A stretch of 64,000 nt of DNA from positions 124,001 through 188,000 of the forward strand of contig JAGBFA010000011.1 in assembly GCA_017936685.1 (NCBI GenBank), given 5' to 3'. Below, piece by piece: positions 25,564 through 35,213 of this stretch (its first letter is position 1; each line of letters begins with the position of its first letter). A program made the position numbers and the translations under genes. This DNA comes from Alistipes sp. (GTDB taxonomy: Bacteria > Bacteroidota > Bacteroidia > Bacteroidales > Rikenellaceae). Under the pieces are notes generated by a model that saw nothing but the letters and a program-made list of their open reading frames with translations, was not told the DNA's origin and did no database searches.

Positions 25564-26271
25564 ATGCGAAGATTATTTTTGCCGGTGATGATGGCGTGCG
25601 CAGCCGTCATGGGTGCTATCGGGATAGCAGCGGCACAGCAGCGCGACAACGCATCGTCATCGACTCCTTTCAACGGCATGATCGTCGATGCCGAGGGTCG
25701 CGGCGTAAAGGCGCGCGTGGAGGTGGTCGGCAGCGACCGTTTCACCGTGGCCGACGGCAAGGGGCGTTTCGGCCTTACGAACATCTCGGCCGACGACTCG
25801 CTCAGAATATCATATAAGCGCAAGAGCTGCACCGTGCCTGTGGCCTCGCGCCGCAGTCTGCATATCGTGTGGGACAACGACGATCCCTCGCTCAACCGTG
25901 TGCGTGAGGACGAAGCCATAGCCCAGATGGGCGCGGAGTATGTCAAGCGGCGCGACCGTGTCACACCGACGGCCGGCATCTCGGGCGACCGTCTGCGCGC
26001 CACGGGCATGACCAACATAATCGACGCACTGATATTGTGCGTGCCGGGTCTGGCCTACGAAAACGGCGAATTGTGCCTTCGCGGCAGCAGCTCGCTTAAT
26101 TCGAGAAGCGGAGTGCTGATATTGTGCGACGGCGCGGAGGTGCCGCGTATCGACAGTCTTAATCTCGAAGATGTGGAGTCGGTCGAGGTGGTGCGCGGTG
26201 CCAATTCTTACGGCTTCCGCGGCACGAACGGCGTGATTGCTGTAACTACCAAATCGGGCAAGAGCCGTTGA
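25564..26271 (+). CDS. TonB plug-domain protein without a barrel
   Basis: A 235-residue exported protein (signal peptide MRRLFLPVMMACAAVMGAIGIAAAQ). A short carboxypeptidase-regulatory-like beta domain (FNGMIVDAEGRGVKARVEVVGSDRFTVADGKGRFGLTNIS) is followed by a TonB-receptor plug domain (SGDRLRATGMTNIIDALILCVPGLAYENGELCLRGSSSLNS...VLILCDGAEVP...LEDVESVEVVRGANSYGFRGTNGVIAVTTKSG). This is the start of a SusC-like receptor, but it stops where the ~700-residue barrel should begin. The stop is followed by ~95 bases without a continuing frame, so it is not a simple frameshift. It may act as a periplasmic partner, or be a decayed receptor. Confidence 0.8.
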   Translation: MRRLFLPVMMACAAVMGAIGIAAAQQRDNASSSTPFNGMIVDAEGRGVKARVEVVGSDRFTVADGKGRFGLTNISADDSLRISYKRKSCTVPVASRRSLHIVWDNDDPSLNRVREDEAIAQMGAEYVKRRDRVTPTAGISGDRLRATGMTNIIDALILCVPGLAYENGELCLRGSSSLNSRSGVLILCDGAEVPRIDSLNLEDVESVEVVRGANSYGFRGTNGVIAVTTKSGKSR

Positions 26272-26367
26272 GGCGGCCGGCCGGAGGCATCGTGAGCCGT
26301 GAGCCGCACGTTCGGCCGCGGCCGGCAGCGTATGCTATCGAGGTGGAACTCAATAAACTATTTTGAC

Positions 26368-27867
<1,500 letters not shown>

Positions 27868-27878
27868 AACGATTTGAA

Positions 27879-28613
27879 ATGGAAACTGATATTTTAATCC
27901 GCTGCGTGTTCGAGTTCATCGGCACGGCGGTCTTGATACTGCTCGGCGACGGCGTAGTCGCCTCCAACATCTTGAAGAAATCCAAGGGCGAGAACGGCGG
28001 TTGGGTGGTCATCACCCTTGCATGGGGTCTGGCCGTAATGTGCGGCGTATTCATCGCAGGACCCTATTCAGGTGCACACCTCAATCCTGCCGTCTCGGTG
28101 GGTCTGGCCGTGGCGGGCAGCTTCCCGTGGGGCGACGTGGCACCCTACATCGCCGCTCAGCTCCTCGGCGGATTCACGGGTGCCGTCCTGGTCTACCTCT
28201 TCTACAAAGACCACTACGATGCCACCGACGATGCCTCGGCCAAATTAGCGACATTCTGCACCATGCCCGCCATAATGAACAAGCCGCGCAATCTCTTTTG
28301 CGAGGCCGTGGGCACATTCCTGCTGATCTTCGTCATACTCATGCTCGCCACCGACGAGAATACGGCCGCCGTGGGGCTCGGCTCCATCGGTGCCTTCCCC
28401 GTGTCGATGCTCATCATGGCCATCGGCATGTCGCTCGGCGGCACCACGGGCTATGCCATCAATCCTGCCCGCGACCTGCCTCCGCGTCTGGCTCACGCCC
28501 TGCTCCCCATCAAGGACAAAGGCGCGAGCGGCTGGGACTATGCGTGGGTGCCCGTGGCCGGTCCTATCATCGGAGCCGCTGCGGCAGCCGGATTGTATCT
28601 GTTGCTGTTTTGA
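27879..28613 (+). CDS. glpF: Glycerol uptake facilitator (MIP/aquaporin family)
   Basis: A 244-residue aquaglyceroporin with six hydrophobic segments and the two pore half-helices HLNPAVSVGLA and INPARDLPPRLAHALLP. The Asp after the second NPA (NPARD) is characteristic of glycerol-conducting members. I start at 27879 (METDILIRCVFEFIGTAVLILLGDG), 11 bases after glpK; an in-frame ATG at 27855 would overlap glpK. It lets glycerol cross the inner membrane, where GlpK traps it. Confidence 0.95.
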   Translation: METDILIRCVFEFIGTAVLILLGDGVVASNILKKSKGENGGWVVITLAWGLAVMCGVFIAGPYSGAHLNPAVSVGLAVAGSFPWGDVAPYIAAQLLGGFTGAVLVYLFYKDHYDATDDASAKLATFCTMPAIMNKPRNLFCEAVGTFLLIFVILMLATDENTAAVGLGSIGAFPVSMLIMAIGMSLGGTTGYAINPARDLPPRLAHALLPIKDKGASGWDYAWVPVAGPIIGAAAAAGLYLLLF

Positions 28614-28624
28614 GTAAAAATTCA

Positions 28625-28632
28625 TACCTTTG
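28625..28632 (+). promoter_or_regulatory. -7 element TACCTTTG
   Basis: An exact TAnnTTTG match just after glpF, giving a leader of ~110 bases for the PepSY-like gene at 28748. Confidence 0.55.
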
Positions 28633-28747
28633 CTTTCGAATGCTGCCGCGGCGTTGCAGCCCCGATCTCTGTTTTTGATGACGGAATCTGTCGTCAGGCC
28701 TCGAATTTGCACTGCGGAGCATTTGTATAACTTAAAATCGTGAAGCA

Positions 28748-29185
28748 ATGAAAAAAGGTTTTATAATCCTCGCGGCTGCAATGTTATGCAGCTCGGCCGT
28801 ATTTGCCGCAGCCGATCGTCCCGTTAAGGTCGGCGAACTGCCCCAGGCAGCGCAGACATTCCTGAAAACCTACTTCGCCAAGAGCGAAGTGGCATACGCC
28901 GAGATGGACGACGATGTGGTCAAGCGCGATTACGAGGTCGTCTTCCGCGACGGCACCAAGATCGAGTTCGACGGCAAGGGCGAATGGACGGATATCAAGT
29001 GTGTCGGACAGAGCGTTCCCTCCGCTTTGGTGCCTGCGCAGATAACCTCTTATGTCGCCGATAACTATCCGGGTGAGAGCATCATCGAGATCGAACGCGG
29101 CCGTTACACCACCGAGGTGAAACTCACCAACGGGTTGGAGTTGGAGTTTAACAAACGTTATGAACTAATAAAGATCGACCGGTAA
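28748..29185 (+). CDS. PepSY-like periplasmic protein
   Basis: A 145-residue exported protein (signal peptide MKKGFIILAAAMLCSSAVFAA). Two PepSY-like (DUF2874) units follow: LPQAAQTFLKTYFAKSEVAYAEMDDDVVKRDYEVVFRDGTKIEFDGKGEWTDI, then VPAQITSYVADNYPGESIIEIERGRYTTEVKLTNGLELEFNKRYELIKID. This beta-lactamase-inhibitor-like fold is common in Bacteroidota envelopes. Its role is not established; peptide or protease binding is the usual suggestion. The TAA stop is the first base triplet of a long palindromic repeat (29184-29308), so the mRNA 3' end is probably shaped by that element. Confidence 0.8.
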   Translation: MKKGFIILAAAMLCSSAVFAAADRPVKVGELPQAAQTFLKTYFAKSEVAYAEMDDDVVKRDYEVVFRDGTKIEFDGKGEWTDIKCVGQSVPSALVPAQITSYVADNYPGESIIEIERGRYTTEVKLTNGLELEFNKRYELIKIDR

Positions 29186-29556
29186 TTTTCCGTGAAAAGC
29201 GGTCATTTGCTTCCGCTCGCTCGATTGGGCGAACGGGCAGTACGTCAAGTACAGCCCGTCCGCCCAATTTTCGTTGCGCGTTGCAACTAACCGCTTTTGA
29301 CGAAAAATCTTTTCTTTTTCGTGAAAAATACTATTCTACTTCCGTGCCTTGTCACTCGGCAATGGGAAATACGTCAGTATGTCCTATCCGGCGGATCTTC
29401 GTTTGCGTTGTATAATACCGCTTTTGACGAAAAATTTTCCATGAAAATGCCACACCTGCTTCCTCTCTTTGTCGCTTGCCAATGGGCAGTACGCCAGTAC
29501 AGCCCATCGTCTCGCTCTGTCGGAGAGTCGCATCTGTGGCATTTTGATGAAAAATT
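29184..29556. repeat. Three tandem ~124-bp palindromic elements (family 2)
   Basis: Element A1 is 29184-29308: outer arms pair around AAAAGCGG/CCGCTTTT. The inner arms are ATTGGGCGAACGGGC (29224-29238) and GCCCGTCCGCCCAAT (29254-29268) around the loop AGTACGTCAAGTACA. A degenerate element spans 29309-29432. Element B1 is 29433-29556, with outer arms 29433-29454 and 29535-29556 pairing at 20 of 22 positions around AAAATGCCACA, and inner hairpin ATGGGC/GCCCAT around AGTACGCCAGTACA. All end in TTTTGAyGAAAAA. No coding frame is credible inside. Confidence 0.85.
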
Positions 29557-29589
29557 GGCGCATAGTTCTTGGGCACAATTTCCATTGTC

Positions 29590-29632
29590 CTGTCATTCTG
29601 AGGAGGACGGAACGTCCGACGTGAGAATCTCT
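29590..29632 (+). repeat. Island 2: hairpin repeat, family 1
   Basis: One ATTCT/AGAAT copy with inner hairpin GGACG/CGTCC, identical over its core to the copy at 21462-21503. It is followed by a CCACCGGAATTTAAG tail (29655-29669) that recurs after other islands. Confidence 0.85.
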
Positions 29633-29677
29633 CTTTGCTGATTTTCTCTCCTCTCCACCGGAATTTAAGTCAGTGCC

Positions 29678-30166
29678 CTACTTGCCCGATTGCGCTCCCT
29701 GCCGGTGGGGTTTGTGCCGTTTGCCGGAATCGCATTTGCCGCGGCAGCCCATGGGCTTGCCCTGATAGCCTTTGTGGTGTGTCGGCTTTATGCTGCCGTC
29801 ACGGCTGTGCGACCTCTCCGATGCCTCCCACAGGGCATACTGCTCGGGGGTCAGTATCTTGCCGGCCGATGTGCGCAGCTGCTCCTCGTGCTTCTGCATG
29901 TCGGCACGCTGCTTCTGCTCGAAATCGCGTTTGTCGTCGTGCATCTTGCGGTGAGCCTTGGCATCTTCGAGATTGGCGCGGTAGAGCCTGTCGGCCTGAT
30001 CGTTGTCGAGCGACAGCTCCCTGACCTGTCTGTCGGTCTTCTGACGGGCGATCTGTTCGACGCTCGGAGTCTGTGCCCCGACGCTCTGCTGCGACTGGTT
30101 TTGCGCCGCTGCCATGCCCGACAGCATTATGCCTGCTGTCAGCGCGATAAATAGTCTTCGTTTCAT
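29678..30166 (-). CDS. Exported Spy/DUF4890-like basic protein
   Basis: A 162-residue protein with a signal peptide (MKRRLFIALTAGIMLSGMAAAQ). A helical part carries two LTxxQ-like signatures (ELSLDNDQADRLYRANLEDAKAHRK and GKILTPEQYALWEASE), as in CpxP/Spy and Bacteroidota DUF4890 proteins. The C-terminal ~40 residues are Lys/His/Gly-rich (KPTHHKGYQGKPMGCRGKCDSGKRHKPHRQGAQ) with two cysteines, possibly a metal-binding tail. Spy-type proteins are periplasmic chaperones induced by envelope stress; the role here is inferred. A -7 element faces it ~45 bases upstream. Confidence 0.7.
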   Translation of the reverse strand: MKRRLFIALTAGIMLSGMAAAQNQSQQSVGAQTPSVEQIARQKTDRQVRELSLDNDQADRLYRANLEDAKAHRKMHDDKRDFEQKQRADMQKHEEQLRTSAGKILTPEQYALWEASERSHSRDGSIKPTHHKGYQGKPMGCRGKCDSGKRHKPHRQGAQSGK

Positions 30167-30208
30167 AATCGAAAGGTTTAATTAAAGGTTTTAACGCTTG
30201 CGCTTATG

Positions 30209-30216
30209 CAAAGGTA
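30209..30216 (-). promoter_or_regulatory. -7 element TACCTTTG
   Basis: CAAAGGTA on the plus strand, facing the minus-strand Spy-like gene that starts at 30166. Confidence 0.6.
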
Positions 30217-30397
30217 GAGCCATTTCGAGTCTGCGATCCGGGATTTGGGGTCAAGCGGCGGATTACGGGGGTGAGGAGCCTTTGTGCTGCGGTGAAGCGG
30301 CGGCATGCGTTTTGGACGGGGCAGGGGTGCTGTGGCGGAAAAGTGTGCGGCAGCGACAATTTTTTCACAAAGTTGTTAGCACATTTTCAAAATTGTG

Positions 30398-30405
30398 TAT
30401 ATTTG
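30398..30405 (+). promoter_or_regulatory. -7 element TATATTTG
   Basis: An exact TAnnTTTG match with TTG at 30373-30375 as a possible -33 box, 27 bases before the ATG at 30433. This position argues against the longer in-frame start at 30271. Confidence 0.6.
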
Positions 30406-30432
30406 CGGAAAATTTCTACGATAATCTATTAT

Positions 30433-30759
30433 ATGGTGACAGTATCTAAGAAGAAACGTTTGGTAACAAGTTTCCATAACCTCACGCCCGAACAGCAAAA
30501 TGAGGTCAAAGCTCTTTATCCTCTGGGATTTGCAGAGGTGATGATGCGTATCGACAAGCCCGATGGAACATTTTTCTATGCGGTTCCGTTCGAGACTGAG
30601 GATACCTACTATTTGGTAAAGATCGATGTTAAGATAGACGATGCGGCGGAGGAGAGCGACGACGCATATTACGACGACGATTTGAAGGGAGCCGACGATC
30701 TGGCCGACAGCTCTTCGGAGGAGGAGCCTGCCGACGACGGCGGCGACGACGACTATTGA
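30433..30759 (+). CDS. Small protein with strongly acidic C-terminal tail
   Basis: A 108-residue protein. The start at 30433 (MVTVSKKKRLVTSFHNLTPEQQNEVKALYPLGFAEVMMRI) follows the promoter. The first ~70 residues look globular (DKPDGTFFYAVPFETEDTYYLVKIDVKID). The remaining ~38 are nearly all Asp, Glu, Ser and Gly (DDAAEESDDAYYDDD ... EEEPADDGGDDDY). Acidic tails of this type occur on DNA mimics, histone-like chaperones and RNA polymerase-binding proteins, but I cannot assign a family. Similar short proteins are, from memory, conserved in Bacteroidales without a function. Confidence 0.75.
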   Translation: MVTVSKKKRLVTSFHNLTPEQQNEVKALYPLGFAEVMMRIDKPDGTFFYAVPFETEDTYYLVKIDVKIDDAAEESDDAYYDDDLKGADDLADSSSEEEPADDGGDDDY

Positions 30760-30795
30760 TCGCATACAGACCGAAGAAGAGTCATTGCGATATAC

Positions 30796-30826
30796 GGCAG
30801 CCGATGATCTCGGCTGTCTTTTTTTT
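30796..30826 (+). terminator. Intrinsic terminator
   Basis: CAGCCGA/TCGGCTG stem (30798-30804 with 30810-30816) followed by a run of eight T. It ends the acidic-tail gene. Confidence 0.85.
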
Positions 30827-30857
30827 GTCTCTTGCGGCGGGGCGGGTGCGAGATACG

Positions 30858-30896
30858 ATAAAAAATCACCGCAGGATAACATCTCCTGCGGTGATT
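30858..30896 (-). terminator. Intrinsic terminator of PFOR
   Basis: Arms 30864-30876 (AATCACCGCAGGA) and 30884-30896 pair perfectly over 13 bp. On the minus strand the stem is followed by a T-run. It lies 24 bases after the nifJ stop. Confidence 0.9.
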
Positions 30897-30919
30897 CTCT
30901 TGACGGTCGCTCCGACAGC

Positions 30920-33900
30920 CTACTTGGTGCGCTGTACGTAGCTGTTGTAACGCCACTTGGCATTCTCCTCGGCAGCCTGGAACAGCTCCTCGGCCTCGGC
31001 CGGGAAGGCCTTTTGCAGCGAGGTGTAGCGTACCTCCTTCATCAGGAATGCGCGGAACTTCGACCAGTCAGGCTCCTTCGAGTCGAGCACAAATGGATTC
31101 TTGCCCTGCTCTTCGAGCGTGGGGTTATAGTGCCACAGGTGCCAGTAACCGCACTCGACGGCCTGCTTGCCGACGGTCTGCGTGCGCGTCATGCCGCCCT
31201 TGATGCCGTGGTTGATACACGGTGCGTAGGCGATGATGAGCGATGGACCGGGGTAGGCCTCGGCCTCTTTCAGCACGTTGAAGAGCTGTGCCTGAGAGGC
31301 TCCGATCGATACCTGTGCCACATATACGTAGCCGTAGGTCATGGCGATCGCACCTATATCCTTCTTGCGGATACGCTTGCCGGCAGAGGCGAACTTGGCC
31401 ACGGCACCCACAGGGGTAGCCTTCGACGACTGGCCGCCGGTGTTGGAGTAGACCTCCGTGTCGACGATGAGTATGTTGACGTCCTCGCCCGAAGCCAGTA
31501 CGTGGTCTACGCCGCCGAAGCCGATGTCGTAGCCCCAGCCGTCGCCGCCGATGATCCACTGCGACTTCTTGACGAGCCAATCCTTCATTTCGAGTATCTT
31601 GCGGCAGTAGTCGCAGCCGCAGGCCTCCATCAGGGGCACCAGACGGCGCGTCACCTCGGCCGAGGCGGCCGACGAACCGCGCGCGGCGATCCACTCCTGC
31701 ATGGTCGACTTCAACTCGTCGGAGCACTTCTGGCACTCGGCGATGGCCTTCTCCATGTACTCCTGTATGCGGTCGCGCAGCTTCTCCACGCCCACGTGCA
31801 TACCCAGACCGAACTCGGCATTGTCCTCGAACAGAGAGTTGGCCCATGCCGGACCCTTGCCCTCGGCGTTGGTGCAGTAGGGGGTCGACGGAGCCGAACC
31901 CGAATAGATCGACGTACAGCCCGTTGCGTTGGCAACCATCATCTTGTCGCCGAAGAGCTGCGATATGGCCTTGATATAGGGCGTCTCGCCGCAGCCTGCG
32001 CAGGCTCCCGAGAACTCGAACAGCGGCTGTGCGAATTGCAGGTTCTTGACGCTCTTGGTCTTGTCGACCACCTCGTTGTAACCTACGGTCTTGGTGACGG
32101 TGTTCCAGTTGTCGGCCTCGTGCATCTGCGTCGACAGAGGCTGCATGACGAGTGCCTTCTCCTTGGCCGGACAAACGTCCACGCAGTTGTTGCAGCCCGT
32201 ACAGTCGAGCGGCGACACCTGTATGCGGAACTTGTAGGCCTTGGTCTCGCCCAGACCCTGCTTCCACTCCAAGCCCGTGGCTGCGGCCTGCTCGTCGGTT
32301 GCGAGGAACGGACGTATGGCGGCGTGGGGGCAGACGTATGCACACTGGTTGCACTCGATACAGTTCTCGATCTTCCACTGGGGAACGTTGACGGCGATGC
32401 CGCGCTTCTCGAATGCGGCCGTGCCGTTGTCCCATGTACCGTCCTCACGGCCGTTGAATGCCGATACGGGCAGCTGGTCGCCTTTCAGTGCGTCGATAGG
32501 CTCGCAGACGTTGCGGACGAAGTCCGAGGCTGCGCTGTCGGCGGCATGTGCGGCGGGCTTGATCTCGATCGATGCCCACTCGGCGGGAACCTCCACCTTC
32601 TCGACGGCGGCACCGCCTGCGTCGACGGCTGCATAGTTCATGTTGACGATGTCCTCGCCCTTCTTGCCGTATGACTTGTAGATGGCGTGCTTCATCTCCT
32701 CGACGGCCTTGTCGAAGGGAATGATGTCGGCGATCTTGAAGAATGCCGACTGCATGATGGTGTTGGTGCGTGAGCCCAGACCCAGATCGGCGGCGATCTT
32801 CGTGGCGTTGATTATATAGAAGTTGATGTTGTTCTTGGCCATGTAGACCTTCATCTCGTCGGGCAGCGAGGCGCATGTGGTCTCGGCATCGCCCACCGAG
32901 TTGAGCAGGAACGAACCTCCCTTTTTCAGACCCTTCAACACGTCGTACTTGTCGACATACGACGGCACGTGGCATGCCACGAAGTCGGGCGTGGTGACCA
33001 GATAGGGCGAGGTGATGGGGTTGTCGCCGAAGCGCAGGTGCGACGAGGTGTAGCCACCCGACTTCTTCGAGTCGTAAGAGAAGTAGGCCTGACAGTATTT
33101 GTCGGTCGAACCGCCGATGATCTTGATCGAGTTCTTGTTGGCACCCACCGTACCGTCCGATCCCAGACCGAAGAAGAGGGCCTCGAAGGTGCCGGGCTTG
33201 GCCATCGAGATCTCCTCGCCCACGGGGATCGAGTGGAACGTCACGTCGTCGTTGATACCTACGGTGAAGTGATCCTTAGGCTCGGCTGCGGCGAGGTTGT
33301 CGTAGACGGCCAGCATCTGTGCCGGCGTGGTGTCCTTCGACGAAAGACCGTAGCGGCCGCCGATGATCATCGGGTGCATATCCGACGAGTAGAACACGTC
33401 CTTTACGTCGAGATACAGAGGCTCGCCATTGGCTCCAGGCTCCTTGGTGCGATCGAGCACGCAGATGCGCTTCACGCTCTTGGGCAGAACGTTGAAGAGA
33501 TACTTGGCCGAGAAGGGGCGGTAGAGGTGTACGGTGATGACACCCACCTTGCGTCCCTGCTTGGCGAGGTAGTCCACGCACTCCTTGATGGTCTCCGTAA
33601 CCGATCCCATGGCGATGATGATATGCTCGGCATCGGCTGCACCGTAGTAGGTGAAGGGCTTGTAGCAACGGCCGGTGATCTCGGAGATCTTCTCCATAGT
33701 CTCGGCGACCATGTCGGGCACTGCGTCGTAGAACTTGTTAGATGCCTCGCGCGTCTGGAAATAGATGTCGGGGTTCTGAGCCGTACCGCGCGTCACGGGG
33801 TGCTCGGGGTTGAGCGCACGCTCGCGGAAAGCGCGCAGTGCGTCGCGGTCGAACATGGCCGTGAGCGAGGCCTCGTCGATGATCTCGATCTTCTGTATCT

Positions 33901-34438
33901 CGTGCGAGGTGCGGAATCCGTCGAAGAAGTGCACGAACGGAATGCGCGATTTCAAAGCCACGATGTGAGCCACACCGGCCAGATCCATCACCTCCTGCAC
34001 CGACGAGGTGGCCAGCATGGCGAAACCCGTCTGACGCACGGCCATCACGTCCTGATGGTCGCCGAAGATCGACAGCGACTGAGCCGCAAGGGCACGCGCC
34101 GATACGTGGAACACGCCCGGCAGCAGCTCGCCCGATATCTTGTACATGTTGGGCACCATCAGCAGCAGGCCCTGCGAGGCGGTGAACGTTGAGGTCAGGG
34201 CGCCGCTCTGCAACGAACCGTGAACGGCTCCTGCGGCACCGGCCTCCGACTGCATCTCGACTACCTTCACCGTGTCGCCGAATATGTTCTTGCGGCCTTG
34301 CGCCGACCACTCGTCGACCAGCTCGGCCATCGTCGACGAGGGCGTGATGGGGTAGATGGCTGCAACCTCGGAGAACATATATGCAATATGTGCCGCCGCA
34401 TAGTTGCCGTCACAAGTAATAAACTTTTTTTCTGCCAT
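30920..34438 (-). CDS. nifJ: Pyruvate:ferredoxin (flavodoxin) oxidoreductase
   Basis: A 1172-residue single-chain PFOR. It converts pyruvate and CoA to acetyl-CoA, CO2 and reduced ferredoxin, the main pyruvate-oxidising step in strict anaerobes. I start at 34438 (MAEKKFITCDGNYAAAHIAYMFSEVAAIYPITPSS). Domains in order: the pyrimidine-binding domain I with YPITPSSTMAE, a CoA-binding region, a gamma-type domain, two 4Fe-4S sites (CIECNQCAYVCP and CTGCNNCVDVCP), and the TPP domain with GDGWGYDIGFGGVDHVLASGEDVNILIVDTEVYSNTGGQ. Further Cys in FSGACAGCGETPY binds the proximal cluster. All expected residues are present. It has a -7 element upstream and its own terminator. Confidence 0.97.
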   Translation of the reverse strand: MAEKKFITCDGNYAAAHIAYMFSEVAAIYPITPSSTMAELVDEWSAQGRKNIFGDTVKVVEMQSEAGAAGAVHGSLQSGALTSTFTASQGLLLMVPNMYKISGELLPGVFHVSARALAAQSLSIFGDHQDVMAVRQTGFAMLATSSVQEVMDLAGVAHIVALKSRIPFVHFFDGFRTSHEIQKIEIIDEASLTAMFDRDALRAFRERALNPEHPVTRGTAQNPDIYFQTREASNKFYDAVPDMVAETMEKISEITGRCYKPFTYYGAADAEHIIIAMGSVTETIKECVDYLAKQGRKVGVITVHLYRPFSAKYLFNVLPKSVKRICVLDRTKEPGANGEPLYLDVKDVFYSSDMHPMIIGGRYGLSSKDTTPAQMLAVYDNLAAAEPKDHFTVGINDDVTFHSIPVGEEISMAKPGTFEALFFGLGSDGTVGANKNSIKIIGGSTDKYCQAYFSYDSKKSGGYTSSHLRFGDNPITSPYLVTTPDFVACHVPSYVDKYDVLKGLKKGGSFLLNSVGDAETTCASLPDEMKVYMAKNNINFYIINATKIAADLGLGSRTNTIMQSAFFKIADIIPFDKAVEEMKHAIYKSYGKKGEDIVNMNYAAVDAGGAAVEKVEVPAEWASIEIKPAAHAADSAASDFVRNVCEPIDALKGDQLPVSAFNGREDGTWDNGTAAFEKRGIAVNVPQWKIENCIECNQCAYVCPHAAIRPFLATDEQAAATGLEWKQGLGETKAYKFRIQVSPLDCTGCNNCVDVCPAKEKALVMQPLSTQMHEADNWNTVTKTVGYNEVVDKTKSVKNLQFAQPLFEFSGACAGCGETPYIKAISQLFGDKMMVANATGCTSIYSGSAPSTPYCTNAEGKGPAWANSLFEDNAEFGLGMHVGVEKLRDRIQEYMEKAIAECQKCSDELKSTMQEWIAARGSSAASAEVTRRLVPLMEACGCDYCRKILEMKDWLVKKSQWIIGGDGWGYDIGFGGVDHVLASGEDVNILIVDTEVYSNTGGQSSKATPVGAVAKFASAGKRIRKKDIGAIAMTYGYVYVAQVSIGASQAQLFNVLKEAEAYPGPSLIIAYAPCINHGIKGGMTRTQTVGKQAVECGYWHLWHYNPTLEEQGKNPFVLDSKEPDWSKFRAFLMKEVRYTSLQKAFPAEAEELFQAAEENAKWRYNSYVQRTK

Positions 34439-34515
34439 ATTATAAAAGTTGTTTGAAGAATTTCCTAACAAAATTAACCCGTGTCAAACACAGGTATAAT
34501 TTGCAATAACCGCCG

Positions 34516-34523
34516 CAAAGGTA
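34516..34523 (-). promoter_or_regulatory. -7 element TACCTTTG of PFOR
   Basis: CAAAGGTA on the plus strand, ~80 bases upstream of the nifJ start, read on the minus strand. Confidence 0.6.
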
Positions 34524-34936
34524 TATAATTCGATCGAAAAATCATAGAATTTTCAATGTTAAAATTATAACACGTTTCCGATGTGGGAGCGGGTGCGGTC
34601 GAGCGGCCTTATCGGCAGTTGCAAGACCTTGTATGTTAATGTAATATCGAAATAAAAGTTGCAAAGTTTCGTTTCGAAACATGCCGCAAAAAGATGGGAT
34701 TGCAGGGCTGTTTCGAACGTCGGAGCGGAGGCTGCGGCGGCTTGTCGCGACATGATGTTTTTCCCGAAACGGCAGGGGTGGAAATGCGGCTCGCGGAGCA
34801 AAGCCGCGAGCCGTAAATGACGTGATTTTCTATTGCCGCAGAGTGGGCGGAAGAGCGAGTGAATGCGCACCGCTGTGCCGGCTGCTATTGCGGATCGGTC
34901 TTGATTTCCGGTGCAGGGGAGAGGAAAATCGGCAAA
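34524..34936. other. Gene-free interval upstream of nifJ
   Basis: About 410 bases. A perfect hairpin CGGCTCGCGG/CCGCGAGCCG lies at 34787-34813. An open frame on the minus strand (34565-34870) has no family features and I do not call it. Confidence 0.5.
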
Positions 34937-34938
34937 GA

Positions 34939-35150
34939 GAGATTCTCACGTCGCGATTTATAATCGCTCCTCAGAATGACGGGACGGCAGGCATATCATT
35001 TTTCACATATTCCCCAACCAGATTCTTCGTTCCACGTTGTTTCACTCAGAATGACACGACGATGGGCATGTCGCGCACAGATTTCTCGCTTGCGCTCGAA
35101 ATGACACGACCCTGTCACTCCGAGGAGCCGCAGGCGACGTGGGAGTCTCG
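34939..35150. repeat. Island 3 of family 1 hairpin repeats
   Basis: Copies at 34939-34980 (minus orientation, ATTCT/AGAAT, inner GCGATT/AATCGC), 35077-35107 (ATTTC/GAAAT) and 35112-35150 (plus orientation, ACTCC/GGAGT, inner GCC/GGC type). The CACCGGAATTTA tail follows at 35191, just before the carbonic anhydrase stop. Confidence 0.85.
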
Positions 35151-35213
35151 CCGTCAGCAGCGTGGCTGGCATGCGGGAGTCTCGCCTTCTCACCGGAATT
35201 TATGACAGTGCCG

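Noticed and set aside
34565..34870. Possible small minus-strand gene between nifJ and the repeat island
   Set aside because: No family features, no signal peptide, and it overlaps a hairpin; probably chance.
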